Shown in pieces: positions 53,972 through 62,385 of a stretch of DNA of 64,000 bases (position 1 is its first letter; every line of letters starts with the position of its first letter). A program made the translations under genes and the position numbers. Source of the DNA: Pasteurella atlantica (GTDB taxonomy: Bacteria; Pseudomonadota; Gammaproteobacteria; Enterobacterales; Pasteurellaceae). The notes under the pieces were generated by a model. The model made no database searches, was not told where the DNA came from, and saw nothing but the letters and a program-made list of their open reading frames with translations. Location: contig NZ_OY856306.1 of assembly GCF_963693435.1 (NCBI RefSeq), positions 1,488,001 through 1,552,000 on the forward strand, in the 5' to 3' direction.

Positions 53972-54640
53972 TTACAACGCTTCACTTTTTGCTAATGCTT
54001 TCTTATAAGACTCAATCGCCTCAACTCTCTCTACATAATCTGCAATATTTGGAAAATCTCGCTGAAAATTAAATAATTTCAAACGATTAATAGTCAATAA
54101 TTCAAAGCTTGTCACGATATCTGCTGCAGTAAGTTCATCGCCAGCTAAAAATTGATTTTCTTCTAGTTGATCATTCATATAGCCAAGTAATTTTTTAATA
54201 CGTGGCATTGGAAAAAATGTTGCGGCAGTTTGGGTGACACGTTTAATCAATGGACGTATTAAGAAAGGTGTTTTTTCTGTCATTGAATTAAAAATAAACA
54301 CCATCAATAACATTGGCATTAAACTTCCCTGCCCTGCGTGGAACCAGTATAAATAAGGCACGCGATTTTTATCACCTTGTGCAGGACGCAGTCTCTTCCC
54401 TTCTTCACTATATTTATCTAAAATATAATCCACAATTGCATTGGTTTCTGCTAACACAACATCGCCATCTGTAATAATCGGTGCAGTGCCTGCGGGATGT
54501 AATGCCTTATATTCCTCTGGGGCAAGCATTGTTTTTTTATCACGTGCATATACCTTTAATTCATAAGGTACATTAAGTTCTTCAAGCAACCAAATAATGC
54601 GAAAAGATTGTGAGTTTTCTAGGTGGTGTAATGTAATCAT
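53972..54640 (-). CDS. Glutathione S-transferase family protein
   Basis: A 222-aa two-domain GST. The N-terminal thioredoxin-fold part has MITLHHLENSQSFRIIWLLE and the GSH-binding HPAGTAPIITDGDVVLAETN (cis-Pro and Glu/Thr). An all-helical C-terminal part ends AIESYKKALAKS. The N-terminal Ser12 may be catalytic. Role: conjugation or reduction of electrophiles. It lies 41 bases downstream of an OhrR-like regulator, so the pair may be a stress-responsive unit. Confidence 0.9.
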   Translation of the reverse strand: MITLHHLENSQSFRIIWLLEELNVPYELKVYARDKKTMLAPEEYKALHPAGTAPIITDGDVVLAETNAIVDYILDKYSEEGKRLRPAQGDKNRVPYLYWFHAGQGSLMPMLLMVFIFNSMTEKTPFLIRPLIKRVTQTAATFFPMPRIKKLLGYMNDQLEENQFLAGDELTAADIVTSFELLTINRLKLFNFQRDFPNIADYVERVEAIESYKKALAKSEAL

Positions 54641-54681
54641 TTTAAAGCCTCTTTTGTTGTTAATAATTCGATAATTTTCTA

Positions 54682-55116
54682 TTAAATTAAGTCAGATTTG
54701 AATTTATCTAATAAAAATATAAGCTGTTGATATTCTGTTTCAGTTAATGCTTGTGTTTGTTCCTGCCTAATTTTATCTCGCTCTTTTTGGGCAAGAATTT
54801 TTAATTTAATCCCTTTATCTGTTAACTTCACTTTTTTCATTCGTTTATCCGTGTCACTGACGATAAGTGTAATTAAATTTTTATCACACATTTTTTTCAG
54901 CATTAACGTTAAACACCCATTATCAATTAAGGTTTTTTTGTGTAATTCTCCAACGCTAATATTATCCTCTTCCCACAAAGCCATCATTGCTACATATTGC
55001 GGATAAGTTAGATCAATCTTTTCAAGTGATACCCTATAACGTCGTGTGATTGCATTTGAAATCACATAGAAACGATGACAAAGCTGGTTAGATAATTGTT
55101 GATTATTTGTTGTCAT
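54682..55116 (-). CDS. MarR-family regulator, OhrR-like
   Basis: A 144-aa winged-helix repressor. LSNQLCHRFYVISNAITRRY, then RVSLEKIDLTYPQYVAMMAL follows the OhrR pattern, including the N-terminal sensing Cys (Cys13) and the LDLTYPQY-type block. The wing has SDTDKRMKKVKLTDKG. OhrR repressors sense organic hydroperoxides and usually sit beside ohr. No intact ohr is in the window, but the gene here lies directly upstream of a GST. It may control the GST. Confidence 0.85.
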   Translation of the reverse strand: MTTNNQQLSNQLCHRFYVISNAITRRYRVSLEKIDLTYPQYVAMMALWEEDNISVGELHKKTLIDNGCLTLMLKKMCDKNLITLIVSDTDKRMKKVKLTDKGIKLKILAQKERDKIRQEQTQALTETEYQQLIFLLDKFKSDLI

Positions 55117-55158
55117 TGATATAATTGTCCTTGTTTATTTAAGTTTTATAATAATTTT

Positions 55159-56370
55159 TTAATTTATTGTCTCTTCACTTTTCCATTCTATCCACATCAA
55201 AAAGGCAGAATAAATCGGAGCAAGTAAACAAGCAATGCTCAGCCAAATAAGTATTGTCGTATTTATTGGCAAAAATAGAAGAATAAGCAATCCGACAATA
55301 GCCAAGATCATTGGCATATCCGCATTTTTATAGATAAATTTCAAGCCATCAGAAACTTTTATTACCTTCATCAACCCAATACAAGAAAGTAGAAAAATAA
55401 TAATCGGTATGATAAGTACCAGTTTATCTGCTAAATGAGGGGTTTGAACATATTCAAGTAAATTTAATATTCCTGTATCAATCAAACCTAAACTTGCCAT
55501 TAAAGGAAAATGCAAGCCTAACCACATTGATTTAGAATAATTATCTTTTTTGGGTAATCGGCGTGAAATAAAATCAAAAAATATCCACCAAAGTGTCACT
55601 AATAAAATGAAACTGCCTATCACATTCAGTATATTGAGGATAGTCCAATGATGAATATGTGTTGAGCCACTAACTATTGATGCGACGCCTTCCCCTAAAA
55701 TAATAATACCAAGTAAACCTAATCGTTCTACAAAAGACTCACCGATATTTCTTATGGCTTCTAATTGCTCTGCCTTCGCTTTCTTATTTTCTTTTATCAT
55801 TGAAAATAATGTAAAAATAAGTGAGAAAAAGACCGCTATAATCCAAATAAAATAAGATATTTTTGCAGGCGTAAAAACAGAGACAAAAAATGCGATGGTC
55901 ATCAAACAAAATAAATAAACAAAAGGTTGTGATATAGGTTTATGATCGACATCGTGCACACCTGTTCGCCACCAAAGAATGGTAAAAAGTCCTAAAAACA
56001 ATCCATAAGAAATAGCAAACCCTTGATATCCACCATCAAAAATACTATGGATAAAAATACCCATACCAATTAAGCAGATCATTTGTAAGAAAATAACAAA
56101 TCGAGTTTTTAAGTCGTGATTTCCGTGTAATTCGTGATAAAGACTACCATTAAACCAAGCCCAAAACATCATCAAAAAGAGAGACACATAAGCTAAAACA
56201 CTTGTTATAGAAATATTACCTACAACAATATGAGTAAGTTGAATAATAATTGCAACATAAACCAAATCATAAAATAGCTCTAATTGTGAAACTTCTCGAT
56301 TTGGGTTTCTTTGTGTAATATCGGCGGGTTTTTGCCACCAAATTCTAAAATGATTAATTAATAGTTTCAT
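55159..56370 (-). CDS. ltrA: Low temperature requirement protein A (LtrA)
   Basis: A 403-aa polytopic protein with about ten membrane segments and the LtrA landmarks REVSQLELFYDLVYVAIIIQ, FWAWFNGSLYHELHGNHDLK, RTRFVIFLQM-like LKTRFVIFLQMICL, and ESFVERLGLLGIIILGEGVA. Role poorly known: first linked to growth of Listeria in the cold. The conserved FYDLVYV...ERLGLLxxIxLGE signature is complete. It lies upstream of the OhrR-like gene on the same strand with a 42-base gap. Confidence 0.88.
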   Translation of the reverse strand: MKLLINHFRIWWQKPADITQRNPNREVSQLELFYDLVYVAIIIQLTHIVVGNISITSVLAYVSLFLMMFWAWFNGSLYHELHGNHDLKTRFVIFLQMICLIGMGIFIHSIFDGGYQGFAISYGLFLGLFTILWWRTGVHDVDHKPISQPFVYLFCLMTIAFFVSVFTPAKISYFIWIIAVFFSLIFTLFSMIKENKKAKAEQLEAIRNIGESFVERLGLLGIIILGEGVASIVSGSTHIHHWTILNILNVIGSFILLVTLWWIFFDFISRRLPKKDNYSKSMWLGLHFPLMASLGLIDTGILNLLEYVQTPHLADKLVLIIPIIIFLLSCIGLMKVIKVSDGLKFIYKNADMPMILAIVGLLILLFLPINTTILIWLSIACLLAPIYSAFLMWIEWKSEETIN

Positions 56371-56497
56371 TGTTCTTATATTTATATAGGTTGTTCAAGT
56401 TAATAGTATAGCAAAGAAATATTTTGTACACAAAGTACTTGCAAATAAATTTTCTCTTTGCATACAGATTAAATTAACTATTAAATAAGAAAAATCA

Positions 56498-56743
56498 ATG
56501 AAAACATTATATTCAACAACAGTGACTACTACCAGTGAAAGAAAAAGTTATGTTGGGTTAATGAAATACGAGAAGCAAATAGACAAAGTGCCATTGCATT
56601 TGATGGGAAAATACTTCGTCACTCCTTCAATGGTGATAGAAAAACAACATTACATAGTTTACCCTGAAGAAGAGGTAACCATAAACACAAATTACAAGCG
56701 GTTAGATTATGCGTATTTTTTGCAAATTTTTCATCAAATCTAA
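56498..56743 (+). CDS. Small unknown protein, possible ohr remnant
   Basis: An 81-aa frame. Its opening MKTLYSTTVTTTSERKSYVG resembles the N-terminus of Ohr/OsmC peroxidases (MKTLYTTxVTATGGRxGxV), but the similarity ends by residue 20. The catalytic Cys regions are absent. The last 16 codons read into the intergenic palindrome at 56694-56751, so the natural C-terminus is gone. Given the OhrR-like gene 1.4 kb away, a decayed ohr gene is a fair guess. It may not be expressed. Confidence 0.35.
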   Translation: MKTLYSTTVTTTSERKSYVGLMKYEKQIDKVPLHLMGKYFVTPSMVIEKQHYIVYPEEEVTINTNYKRLDYAYFLQIFHQI

Positions 56744-56751
56744 CCGCTTGT
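56694..56751. terminator. Perfect-arm AGCGGT/ACCGCT hairpin before sspB 3' end
   Basis: ACAAGCGGTTAGATT and AATCTAACCGCTTGT are perfect 15-base arms around TATGCGTATTTTTTGCAAATTTTTC-type centre. It holds two ACAAGCGGT uptake-type 9-mers in opposite directions and ends 3 bases from the sspB stop, so it is the likely sspAB terminator. Confidence 0.85.
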
Positions 56752-56754
56752 TTA

Positions 56755-57153
56755 TTACTTCACTAATTTTAATTTTGAGTTTCTTTTGGCTTTTATCTCA
56801 GTTTGAGAAGTTTGGCGGTTGGTGTAGTTTTCTTCATTATAATACTCCTCTTCTTGGAACATTATTCCCTCACTGGTTTCCTGTGCATATAACGCAATAA
56901 TTGACCCTAAAGGAATATAAAGATCTCTTAACATTCCGTTAAAACGAGTACTAAAACTTACCGCTTCATCATCAATGGTATATTGCCCAATAGAACGTGG
57001 CGAGAGATTTAAAATAATTCGACCTTCGGTGATAAATTCTTTTGGTACATCAACATCTGGATATTCAGTATTGACCAATAAATAAGGCGTATTGTCACTG
57101 TCAAGGATCCAATTATAATAAGCATTATAAAGATAAGGACGTAGTGGCTTCAT
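56755..57153 (-). CDS. sspB: ClpXP adaptor SspB
   Basis: A 132-aa adaptor that delivers ssrA-tagged proteins to ClpXP. Substrate-binding domain: LRPYLYNAYYNWILDSDNTP, YLLVNTEYPDVDVP, IILNLSPRSIGQY, FSTRFNG, and PLGSIIALYAQE. The flexible linker ends in the short XB peptide (KLKLVK) that docks ClpX. It starts right at the stop of sspA with a one-base overlap, the normal sspAB operon. Confidence 0.96.
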   Translation of the reverse strand: MKPLRPYLYNAYYNWILDSDNTPYLLVNTEYPDVDVPKEFITEGRIILNLSPRSIGQYTIDDEAVSFSTRFNGMLRDLYIPLGSIIALYAQETSEGIMFQEEEYYNEENYTNRQTSQTEIKAKRNSKLKLVK

Positions 57154-57794
57154 TATTCTTTCTCGTCCATTAAAGATTTTGGTGGTTTACCACCAATAGA
57201 TTGAATAAAGCTTTTACGTTGAAAAATACGCGTCATATAGGTTTTTATTGCCTTACTCCCTGCACCCGTAAATTCGACACCTAAATTATGCATACGCCAT
57301 AAAAGAGGAGCGATATAGCAGTCTAATAGAGTGAAGTCATCATTTAAAAAATAAGGTTTTGTAGCAAAAATACTTCCCAGTGCTAAAAACTCTTCTCGCA
57401 GTTGGCTTAATGCTTTTTTTGCTTCATCAGATTCTGGATTTTCATTCACAATATCAATTAACGCATACCAATCATTTTGAATTCGATGAATAGTTAAACG
57501 CGTTTCTGCTCGTGCAACTGGATAAACTGACATTAATGGAGGATGAGGAAAACGTTCATCAAGGTATTCCATAATAATACGAGAATTAAAAAGCACTAAA
57601 TCACGATCAACTAGAGTTGGAAGATTGCCACGAGGGTTTAATTCCAGTAAGTCTTCAGAAATAGTGTTAGGCTCGATATCTTCGATTTCATAAGGTACCC
57701 CTTTCTCTGCTAGTGTGATACGAACTTGATGGCTATAGATATCATTTTTATTAGAAAAAAGCGTCATTATTGAACGTTTATTTATATTCGTCAT
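57153..57794 (-). CDS. sspA: Stringent starvation protein SspA
   Basis: A 213-aa GST-fold RNA-polymerase-associated protein. MTLFSNKNDIYSHQVRITLA, EKGVPYEIEDIEPN, LNPRGNLPTLVDRDLVLFNS and a conserved PHPPLMSVYPV surface loop mark SspA. It works in stationary-phase and acid-stress transcription. An upstream ATG gives 9 extra residues (MTNINKRSI), and the MTLFSNK Met at 57767 may be the true start. First gene of the sspA-sspB operon. Confidence 0.94.
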   Translation of the reverse strand: MTNINKRSIMTLFSNKNDIYSHQVRITLAEKGVPYEIEDIEPNTISEDLLELNPRGNLPTLVDRDLVLFNSRIIMEYLDERFPHPPLMSVYPVARAETRLTIHRIQNDWYALIDIVNENPESDEAKKALSQLREEFLALGSIFATKPYFLNDDFTLLDCYIAPLLWRMHNLGVEFTGAGSKAIKTYMTRIFQRKSFIQSIGGKPPKSLMDEKE

Positions 57795-57933
57795 TGATTA
57801 CTCCTGAAACAATCTTAAATTATAGAAAATATAGCGACGATTATATCACAGATTAGATCTAAGTTTCACTTGAAAAAAATTAACCAATTAAAATAGTAGG
57901 TTTATTTACCTTATTCTCGAGAACCACAATCTA

Positions 57934-58446
57934 TTATTTCATCGTTTTATCTATTTTCCCACGCTCTCCAATGTTCTGCTGTAAAATAGTCGAGAATTGT
58001 TGTTGCTCCTCTTCTGATAATCCCGCTTTAGGAACAATGTGTATAAGATATGGTGAAAGATGAATTAACCAGTATTGTTTACTTTCAATATACTGATAAA
58101 TATGATTCCAATGTACCCTTTCTTGAGAAAACTCACCAACAAATAAACATCCCTCTTCATTTACCGTTAAGTTCATCGGTTGCTTAATAAAGGCATTATT
58201 TGCATACTCAAACTTTATCGTCTGTTTTCCAATAAAAAAGGCATATCCTACACATAAAATAATTGCTATTAAAAGTAAATAACCTTGAGTTGGGTAATGA
58301 TGATTAAAAGTAGCACTTAGTATTACTATTATAAAAAATAATAATGACCACCACACAATACTATGCCAATTTTTCTTACGGTTTCTTATACTTATGCTAT
58401 TTGCATTTATATAATCTTGTTCTGTAATTTGGTATTGAACATTCAT
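57934..58446 (-). CDS. YcxB-like membrane protein, 170 aa
   Basis: Basic N-terminus, then two close membrane segments (about residues 29-48 and 53-72, WWSLLFFIIVILSATF and GYLLLIAIILCVGYAFFIG). A cytoplasmic beta-rich domain follows, with LTVNEEGCLFVGEFSQERVH and WNHIYQYIESKQYWLIHLSP. That is the YcxB-like pattern (PF14317 type), a domain of unknown role often found near envelope genes. It ends a minus-strand run after the BPL_N gene with a 3-base gap. Confidence 0.7.
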   Translation of the reverse strand: MNVQYQITEQDYINANSISIRNRKKNWHSIVWWSLLFFIIVILSATFNHHYPTQGYLLLIAIILCVGYAFFIGKQTIKFEYANNAFIKQPMNLTVNEEGCLFVGEFSQERVHWNHIYQYIESKQYWLIHLSPYLIHIVPKAGLSEEEQQQFSTILQQNIGERGKIDKTMK

Positions 58447-58449
58447 TCT

Positions 58450-59283
58450 TTATACTCCTTTATTTAGGGCATCTAATAGCTTTGCAATCTCTTTATAAAT
58501 AACTTTACCATAATTTTGTTTTTTTAAACAATTGAGAATACTCTGCTCTTTTTTAAACTCAATACCATCTGTTATTTTATCAATGATTTCAGTCTGATAG
58601 ACTTTATCACATAATTCAAAATGGACACCTGAGAGCAAATATCGCCCTTTTCCGTATTTACCACTGATTACAGCAGGTAAAAACTCGTTCTCTTTTAAAT
58701 TTGGATAATAAAATAAAACGTCCTTTTCACTGTTATTTTCAGGAATAAAATAGCAGCCTCCGTGATAATAGAATGGCTGAAATAGAGGTTGATTATTTGA
58801 GGATAATTGTACTATGGCTTTGGTATTTACACTGTCATCATAATAGCCATTATTTGTAAATTCTTTGATTGATCCTACCGCTTGCCCTTGAAATAACCCC
58901 AATTCTCTTTCACCAACAATCTTATACTTTTCGCTACTTTTAACATCATATCCCGTAAAATGAATACTTTTAGCACCATAATAAGCTCCTGCACAAATCC
59001 CTATATACAAATTTCCTCTTGCAATAAAATTTTTAATATTTTGATTACCAACGCCATTTAACTTTTTACAATAAGGTAAGTCAGCTCCACCGCCAATTAT
59101 CAGTGCATCAAAATTTTCTAAAATAAGGTGATTATTAATAATTTGTTGAGCATTAATAGGATAAAGTTGAATGGAAAAAGAAAGAAAAGGTTGCAGTTTT
59201 GAAATAAACGATGAAAGCAAGGATTGATAGCCAATCAATCCGACACCTTCATCATTATAAATAGCAATTTTTAGCGTGTTCAT
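58450..59283 (-). CDS. BPL_N-type glutamine-amidotransferase-like protein
   Basis: A 277-aa protein. The first 200 residues follow the class I amidotransferase-like fold of the biotin-protein-ligase N-terminal family: IAIYNDEGVG, DALIIGGGADLPYCKKLNGV, GNLYIGICAGAYYGAKSI (nucleophile-like Cys in GICAGAYYG), a YYHGGCYF strand and GVHFELCD with a His. There is no biotin ligase domain after it. Activity unknown. It lies 12 bases downstream of uppP and 3 bases upstream of the YcxB-like gene. Confidence 0.75.
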   Translation of the reverse strand: MNTLKIAIYNDEGVGLIGYQSLLSSFISKLQPFLSFSIQLYPINAQQIINNHLILENFDALIIGGGADLPYCKKLNGVGNQNIKNFIARGNLYIGICAGAYYGAKSIHFTGYDVKSSEKYKIVGERELGLFQGQAVGSIKEFTNNGYYDDSVNTKAIVQLSSNNQPLFQPFYYHGGCYFIPENNSEKDVLFYYPNLKENEFLPAVISGKYGKGRYLLSGVHFELCDKVYQTEIIDKITDGIEFKKEQSILNCLKKQNYGKVIYKEIAKLLDALNKGV

Positions 59284-59295
59284 TAAAACAATAAA

Positions 59296-60138
59296 TTAGC
59301 CTTGAATATTATAATTAAACACCCAGCTTGCAATTAGCACAGTGACACCAGTAATAATACGTAGCCACGCAAAAATCGTAAAATCTCGACGACTCACCCA
59401 AGCCACTAACCAGCGAATACAAAGTAATGCCACAATAAAAGAAATCAGTGTGCCTAAACCTAATACCATCATATCTTGAGAAGATTGTAATAGATCTTTA
59501 TGTTTTAATAGATCTAATAAACCTGCACCAATTAACACAGGAATACCTAAGAAAAAAGAAAATTCAGCTGCCGCTTTACGAGAAACACCAAGCCATAACG
59601 CCCCAATAATGGTTGAGCCTGAGCGAGATGTTCCTGGAATTAAAGCTAAACACTGGAATAATCCAATTTTTAATGCCGTTTTAATATCTACTTCTTCTGC
59701 TTCTGTGGCGATAATTTGTTTCGGTAATTTTTCTACATAAAAAATCAACAAACCGCCAATAATTAGCATTACCGCCACTACAATAGGGTGAAATAGATAA
59801 GCTTTAATTTGATCCGCAAAGGTAAAGCCGACAATCATTACTGGGATAGTTGCCACAATTAAGCTAAAGCCTAATTGACGTGGATTACTTAATCCCTCGG
59901 CTTTACCAGTAATCAAACCAATAAAAGCGTGCCATAAACGTCCCCAGTAATCATAAATTACGGCTAAAATTGCTCCTAGCTGAATAACTACAATAAAAAG
60001 ATCCGATTTTTCAGGCGTCCAGAAATTCATAAGATCTGATGATAAAATCAAATACCCCGTACTTGAAATCGGTAAAAATTCTGTAATTCCCTCAACAATT
60101 CCCATTATTAAGGTTTTGATTATTAATAAAAAATCCAT
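59296..60138 (-). CDS. uppP: Undecaprenyl-diphosphatase UppP (BacA)
   Basis: A 280-aa polytopic inner-membrane enzyme that recycles the C55 lipid carrier for cell wall and LPS synthesis. Seen: GIVEGITEFLPISSTGYLIL, with the catalytic Glu and Ser of the BacA family, and the second conserved IPGTSRSGSTIIGALWLG. Normal length. Loss or overexpression alters bacitracin response in other species. It is first in a unit with the BPL_N-type and YcxB-like genes. Confidence 0.96.
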   Translation of the reverse strand: MDFLLIIKTLIMGIVEGITEFLPISSTGYLILSSDLMNFWTPEKSDLFIVVIQLGAILAVIYDYWGRLWHAFIGLITGKAEGLSNPRQLGFSLIVATIPVMIVGFTFADQIKAYLFHPIVVAVMLIIGGLLIFYVEKLPKQIIATEAEEVDIKTALKIGLFQCLALIPGTSRSGSTIIGALWLGVSRKAAAEFSFFLGIPVLIGAGLLDLLKHKDLLQSSQDMMVLGLGTLISFIVALLCIRWLVAWVSRRDFTIFAWLRIITGVTVLIASWVFNYNIQG

Positions 60139-60168
60139 AATTCCTCTGTATTAAAATAAATATACCAC

Positions 60169-62385
60169 TTACTCAAACTCAATATATTCGTTTACTTTTT
60201 GATTAATATCAATTCTAGTTTGAATATCTAATTCATTAACTAACCAACCATTTAAAACACAGTTTTTGATAAATTCATCAATTCGATTAACTCCATTAAT
60301 CTCTTTTAATGTCACCACAACACCAAAACGAAGATCCATACTATCTTTTTGATCTAGGCGGTTATTTGTTTTTATCTCCATTCCCCAGTTTTTGTTAGTA
60401 TAAGATTTTTTTGATTGCTTTCTTTTATTTTCTCTTTCTACAATATATTTAACATTATCCCACTTTCTAAACATTTTTCTGGCTGTAATTTCAAAAACAT
60501 AATCATCCTCCTTGTTTTGCTTATCATCATTAATTTCTTTTAATTTACCATTATCTTGTATTCGACCAAAATGAAGATTAAGTTCAGTATTTGTATAATC
60601 AACCCCCTGAGATCTCTCACATTTAGGAAAATAACACATTGTTGCTCTAGCAATATAAGGATATTTATCATCTTTTAATGGGATTGGGAAATAGTAATTA
60701 TATGTATTCCATTTCTCACTAATATCTGAAACTAAAAATCTAATCTCATCATCTTTTGTATGGATAATCTCCTTTATATGAATTGGAACAATACCATGTC
60801 CATAAACAGCTATCTCTTGTGGGGTTCGTTTTCCCTCCCAACCTCTTGCTGAATCAATAATCATTGCTTTTGCAATGGTTCTATTTAATCCTAAAATATC
60901 AATTAAATATGATAATTTTCTCGCAATCCAAGGTGCTGCAAATGATGTCCCTGCAACATTAGCCTCCCCTAATGGCTCACATACTTTAATAAATTTCTCT
61001 TTACTTCCTCCATAGTAGCTAACATCTGGTTTTGCAAAAAATGATAATGCTAGACCTTGTCTAGTATATTCTGTTGATATACCATCTTTAGTTACTGCAT
61101 TCACTACAATACTATTTATCGAATCTGCTGGTGAACCTATTTTAACAATACTATTGTTAGGTTTATTTGTTCCAGCAACAACAAAAATAACATCATTCTC
61201 ATATTGAATTTGGTCTAATACAGCAGCTTCTGCAGAAATAAAATTATCATTAATTTCTTGATTACTTCCCAACGAAATATTCCAAACTTTGATATCCTTA
61301 TTACTTGCAATAATTTCTTTTATTTGTTTTATAATAGTAAAAGATGAAAAACTGGATGCAACAGCAACACCAAAATGTCTTACCTTAAATCGACCACAGC
61401 CATCATCTAACCATGGATTTAATCTTGCTCCATCAACAATAAGTGAGGAAACTGCTGTTCCATGATTATAATCTTGCGGTTGTTTAGGAATATCTTTACT
61501 TACCATATCATAGTACTCAACCCATTCATTAAAATACACCTTGCAATCAAATAATGTATCAATTACACCAATGGTAGGTTCAATATTAGGTGATGGAATA
61601 TAAAAATTACTATTTTCCTGCTCTATCTGGAAGTTTTTGGGAGATAATTTTGATAAATCAACCGTCGACATAGAAATTAAATAAGGCATTTTTTTAGATA
61701 AAAGAGCTACTTCTTCTTTATCCAAAAAGACTGTATTATCATCCAATATTCTACTTGATAAGATATCAATCCCAATACTTTTTAAAAGCACTTTTACTTC
61801 TACATTAGTATCAAATAAAGTAATAATACTTTGCTGAACGTCACCGGTTACCATTTCTATATTAAAATTATCAATATACGAAACATCAGCAATAACCTGT
61901 TTAAATTTAGATTTACTAATATCAAAATTATCAAATAAAATTTGATTTATTTTATGATCATCCTCAAATATTTTTTTGTTAATTCCTTCTGAAAATTGAT
62001 GATTTAAAATATCTTTTACTTTAAGTAGCAATTCTATACTTCTATTCAAATCATCTAGATCCAAAAAATAGGTGATAATATGCTTAGTCTTTTCTTGATT
62101 AAATTTTGCACCCACAATAGAAAACTGAGACTTTTTCCCTTTGAATAATCCTAAAATACGATTACTTTTTGCTACAATTTTATTGTAATAAACACTGATT
62201 AAAATCCCATCAAAGACCCTTTGTTCTTTCTCCCAAAATTCCTTAATTTTAATCAGTTTATTCTTTAGTTGTATTATTTTCTCCGATGTAACATTTACTT
62301 TACTGTTCATCGAAATTCCACTACCGTTTATACTTTTTGGTTCTTGAATAAATCGTTTACCTTTAAGTTCCAAGACATTATTCAT
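60169..62385 (-). CDS. ietS: IetS-like subtilisin-family (S8) protease of a two-gene defence system
   Basis: A 738-aa protein. About 265 N-terminal residues have no known fold. Then an S8 domain with a full triad: Asp276 (TIGVIDTLFD), His308 (DYNHGTAVSSL) and Ser481 (VAGTSFAAPW). The oxyanion Asn is in VVAGTNKPNN. A beta-rich C-terminal part follows. No signal peptide, so it is cytoplasmic, unlike most subtilases. It overlaps the AAA ATPase gene by 8 bases. ATPase plus S8 protease pairs are known as IetAS, an anti-phage and plasmid-incompatibility system. The assignment rests on this pairing. Confidence 0.8.
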   Translation of the reverse strand: MNNVLELKGKRFIQEPKSINGSGISMNSKVNVTSEKIIQLKNKLIKIKEFWEKEQRVFDGILISVYYNKIVAKSNRILGLFKGKKSQFSIVGAKFNQEKTKHIITYFLDLDDLNRSIELLLKVKDILNHQFSEGINKKIFEDDHKINQILFDNFDISKSKFKQVIADVSYIDNFNIEMVTGDVQQSIITLFDTNVEVKVLLKSIGIDILSSRILDDNTVFLDKEEVALLSKKMPYLISMSTVDLSKLSPKNFQIEQENSNFYIPSPNIEPTIGVIDTLFDCKVYFNEWVEYYDMVSKDIPKQPQDYNHGTAVSSLIVDGARLNPWLDDGCGRFKVRHFGVAVASSFSSFTIIKQIKEIIASNKDIKVWNISLGSNQEINDNFISAEAAVLDQIQYENDVIFVVAGTNKPNNSIVKIGSPADSINSIVVNAVTKDGISTEYTRQGLALSFFAKPDVSYYGGSKEKFIKVCEPLGEANVAGTSFAAPWIARKLSYLIDILGLNRTIAKAMIIDSARGWEGKRTPQEIAVYGHGIVPIHIKEIIHTKDDEIRFLVSDISEKWNTYNYYFPIPLKDDKYPYIARATMCYFPKCERSQGVDYTNTELNLHFGRIQDNGKLKEINDDKQNKEDDYVFEITARKMFRKWDNVKYIVERENKRKQSKKSYTNKNWGMEIKTNNRLDQKDSMDLRFGVVVTLKEINGVNRIDEFIKNCVLNGWLVNELDIQTRIDINQKVNEYIEFE

